Positions 62,735 through 64,000 of a DNA stretch of 64,000 bases are shown here, piece by piece (within the stretch, counting starts at the first letter, position 1; each line of letters begins with the position of its first letter). The DNA comes from Aureimonas fodinaquatilis (GTDB taxonomy: Bacteria; Pseudomonadota; Alphaproteobacteria; Rhizobiales; Rhizobiaceae). The position numbers and the translations under genes are program-made. The stretch covers positions 1-64,000 of the forward strand of contig NZ_VTWH01000004.1 in the NCBI RefSeq assembly GCF_008369445.1, given 5' to 3'. The notes under the pieces are model-generated. The model saw nothing but the letters and a program-made list of their open reading frames with translations, was not told the DNA's origin and ran no database searches.

Positions 62735-64000
62735 TCATGCCGCCGCCACAACCTTTTTGTCAACAGCATACAGGCTTTCGGCGGCTTGCGAACTGACCTT
62801 GCCGTTGGCAACATCCTCCTGCAAGGCTGCCGGATCGCGCAGGGCCGGATCACCAAAACCGCCACCGCCCGCGGTCTCCACCACAATTCTGTCGCCGCGC
62901 GCCAGCTGAGTTACGATTTTGGAAGGCACTGTCTCAACCGAGCCATCCTGCCGGTAAATGACTGTGCGCGCGCATTGCCCGGAAGAGCCACCTTCTCCAC
63001 CTGAGGCAGCAACAAAATGCCGTTCGCCGCGATGCGTGAACGTAACGTCATCGCCGAGAATTTCATATTCGCGCACAATGCCCAGACCACCCCGATGCGT
63101 GCCTGCGCCACCCGAATCCTGGCGCAACGAACAGCGATGCATGCGAATCGGAGCATCCATCTCAATCGCTTCCACCGGCAGGTTCATGCAGTTGGTGGCA
63201 TCTGTCTCGATCACATCCACGCCGTCGCTTTCCGGCCCGGCACCGCTGCCACCGGCAATCAACTCACCCACAACATATGGCTTGCCATCTTCCTGCGCTC
63301 CGCCAAACATCAACAGCAGCATTTCACCCGCGGCATCGGCGCCAATAACTTCCGGCATGGCCTCCCGCATGGCACCCAGCATGGCCCCGGTCACGCGTTT
63401 GATGGTGGCTGATCGGGCGTTAACCGGGGCGGGCTCCACCGGGTCCAGAATGCTCCCTTTTGGAATTTCCATCGTAACCGGCCGGAGGCAACCACCATTT
63501 GTCGGAATATCTGCGCCCGTAATCGCCCGCACCACAAAAAACGCTGCGGCCAGAGAGCCGGACCTGACGACATTGAAAGGGCCACGGACCTGCGGGTTGC
63601 TGCCCGTAAAGTCACAGTGGAATGTTCCGTCTTTTATGGTTATGGCCACTTCGATCCGAATGCGCTTGTCCAGATCAAGACCATCATTGTCGTTGTAGTC
63701 AACGTAACGATAGGTGCCATCTGGAATAGCCTTCAGAGCATCCCGCGTCATGATTTCCGAACGGTCCAGAAGCGTGGCAAATATTGTCCGTGCCTGTGCC
63801 GCTCCATAAGTCCTGGCCAGTTCACCGATCCGGTTGGCGCCAACCACACAGGAAGATATCTGCGCATGGATATCGCCCATGAAAATTGTGGGTATACGGC
63901 TGTTAAGTTTGAGAATCTTGATAAGGCCTTCGTCAAACTTGTCGCCATCGCGCAGTTTCAGCGGCGGCAGACGCAATCCTTCCTGGTAAATGCTGGTGGC
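62735..64000 (-). CDS. Hydantoinase B/oxoprolinase family protein (5' end outside the window)
   Basis: The visible 421 residues are the C-terminal part of a HyuB/OplB-type subunit; the frame runs to the right edge without a start (TSIYQEGLRLPPLKLRDG). Signatures: FMGDIHAQISSCVVGANRIG, TFHCDFTGSNPQVRGPFNVV, and GAGTHRGGLGIVREYEILGD, with GGGGFGDPA near the end, all of the HyuB family (ATP-dependent N-methylhydantoinase or 5-oxoprolinase, beta subunit). Works with a HyuA-type subunit, which probably lies upstream outside the window. Confidence 0.93.
   Translation of the reverse strand, partial: ATSIYQEGLRLPPLKLRDGDKFDEGLIKILKLNSRIPTIFMGDIHAQISSCVVGANRIGELARTYGAAQARTIFATLLDRSEIMTRDALKAIPDGTYRYVDYNDNDGLDLDKRIRIEVAITIKDGTFHCDFTGSNPQVRGPFNVVRSGSLAAAFFVVRAITGADIPTNGGCLRPVTMEIPKGSILDPVEPAPVNARSATIKRVTGAMLGAMREAMPEVIGADAAGEMLLLMFGGAQEDGKPYVVGELIAGGSGAGPESDGVDVIETDATNCMNLPVEAIEMDAPIRMHRCSLRQDSGGAGTHRGGLGIVREYEILGDDVTFTHRGERHFVAASGGEGGSSGQCARTVIYRQDGSVETVPSKIVTQLARGDRIVVETAGGGGFGDPALRDPAALQEDVANGKVSSQAAESLYAVDKKVVAAA

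Noticed and set aside
61988-63004. 338-codon forward frame over IclR and hyuB
   Set aside because: Antisense to two well-supported genes.

Overview
The window looks like chromosomal DNA of an alphaproteobacterium of the order Hyphomicrobiales (Rhizobiales), probably from the Phyllobacteriaceae/Rhizobiaceae neighbourhood. The evidence is gene order and content: prmC-prfA-ptsP-lysC next to ubiG; a SUV3-like helicase, S4 protein, fdxA, carD, rpoH2 and M48 protease in one block; a DUF4167 protein; a TPP-riboswitch thiBPQ operon; and candidate EcfG-type (GGAAC-N16-CGTT) and CtrA-type (TTAA-N7-TTAA) sites. The genus cannot be fixed from sequence reading alone.

Layout. 1-5.7 kb: cell-envelope genes (M23 endopeptidase, extensin-like protein, L,D-transpeptidase) and an aldo/keto reductase. 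5.8-7.1 kb: a nitric-oxide module (group III truncated haemoglobin, NsrR, DUF6522 protein) around a near-perfect 25-bp palindrome. 7.2-27.2 kb: core housekeeping (clpB, DUF4167, prmC, prfA, ptsP, lysC, ubiG, helicase, S4 protein, fdxA, carD, rpoH2, M48 lipoprotein), interrupted by a 4 x 56-bp tandem array and related dispersed repeats. 27.3-31.5 kb: thiamine uptake (thiBPQ behind a TPP riboswitch) with a divergent thiamine pyrophosphokinase. 31.56 kb: tRNA-Arg(CCT).

31.7-43.2 kb is accessory: a YwqG-like protein with two membrane proteins, a stand-alone proteasome-beta-like Ntn hydrolase, a secreted HEAT-like protein, a classical autotransporter whose passenger carries two aspartic-protease DTG motifs, a YadA-type trimeric autotransporter with a CtrA-like box, an SRAP protein and two small stress-type proteins. 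43.3-50.2 kb: a MerR regulator, then a cobalamin riboswitch leading a compact operon of a SAM methyltransferase and an Opp/Nik-type ABC importer with a Tat-exported binding protein and a double ATPase. 50.2-50.9 kb holds fragments of a broken, partly inverted SDR gene and a LysR gene. 51-55 kb: a multi-PAS hybrid histidine kinase, a small basic protein and an outer-membrane-type protein. 55.2-64 kb: a five-gene peptide-type ABC importer operon facing lhgO, an IclR regulator and a hydantoinase B/oxoprolinase gene that runs off the right edge.

Strongest leads: the B12-riboswitch methyltransferase/ABC operon, the proteasome-like protein whose catalytic residues fall on exact proteasome numbering, and the aspartic-protease-like autotransporter. 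All functions are inferred from reading the sequence; no database search was run.
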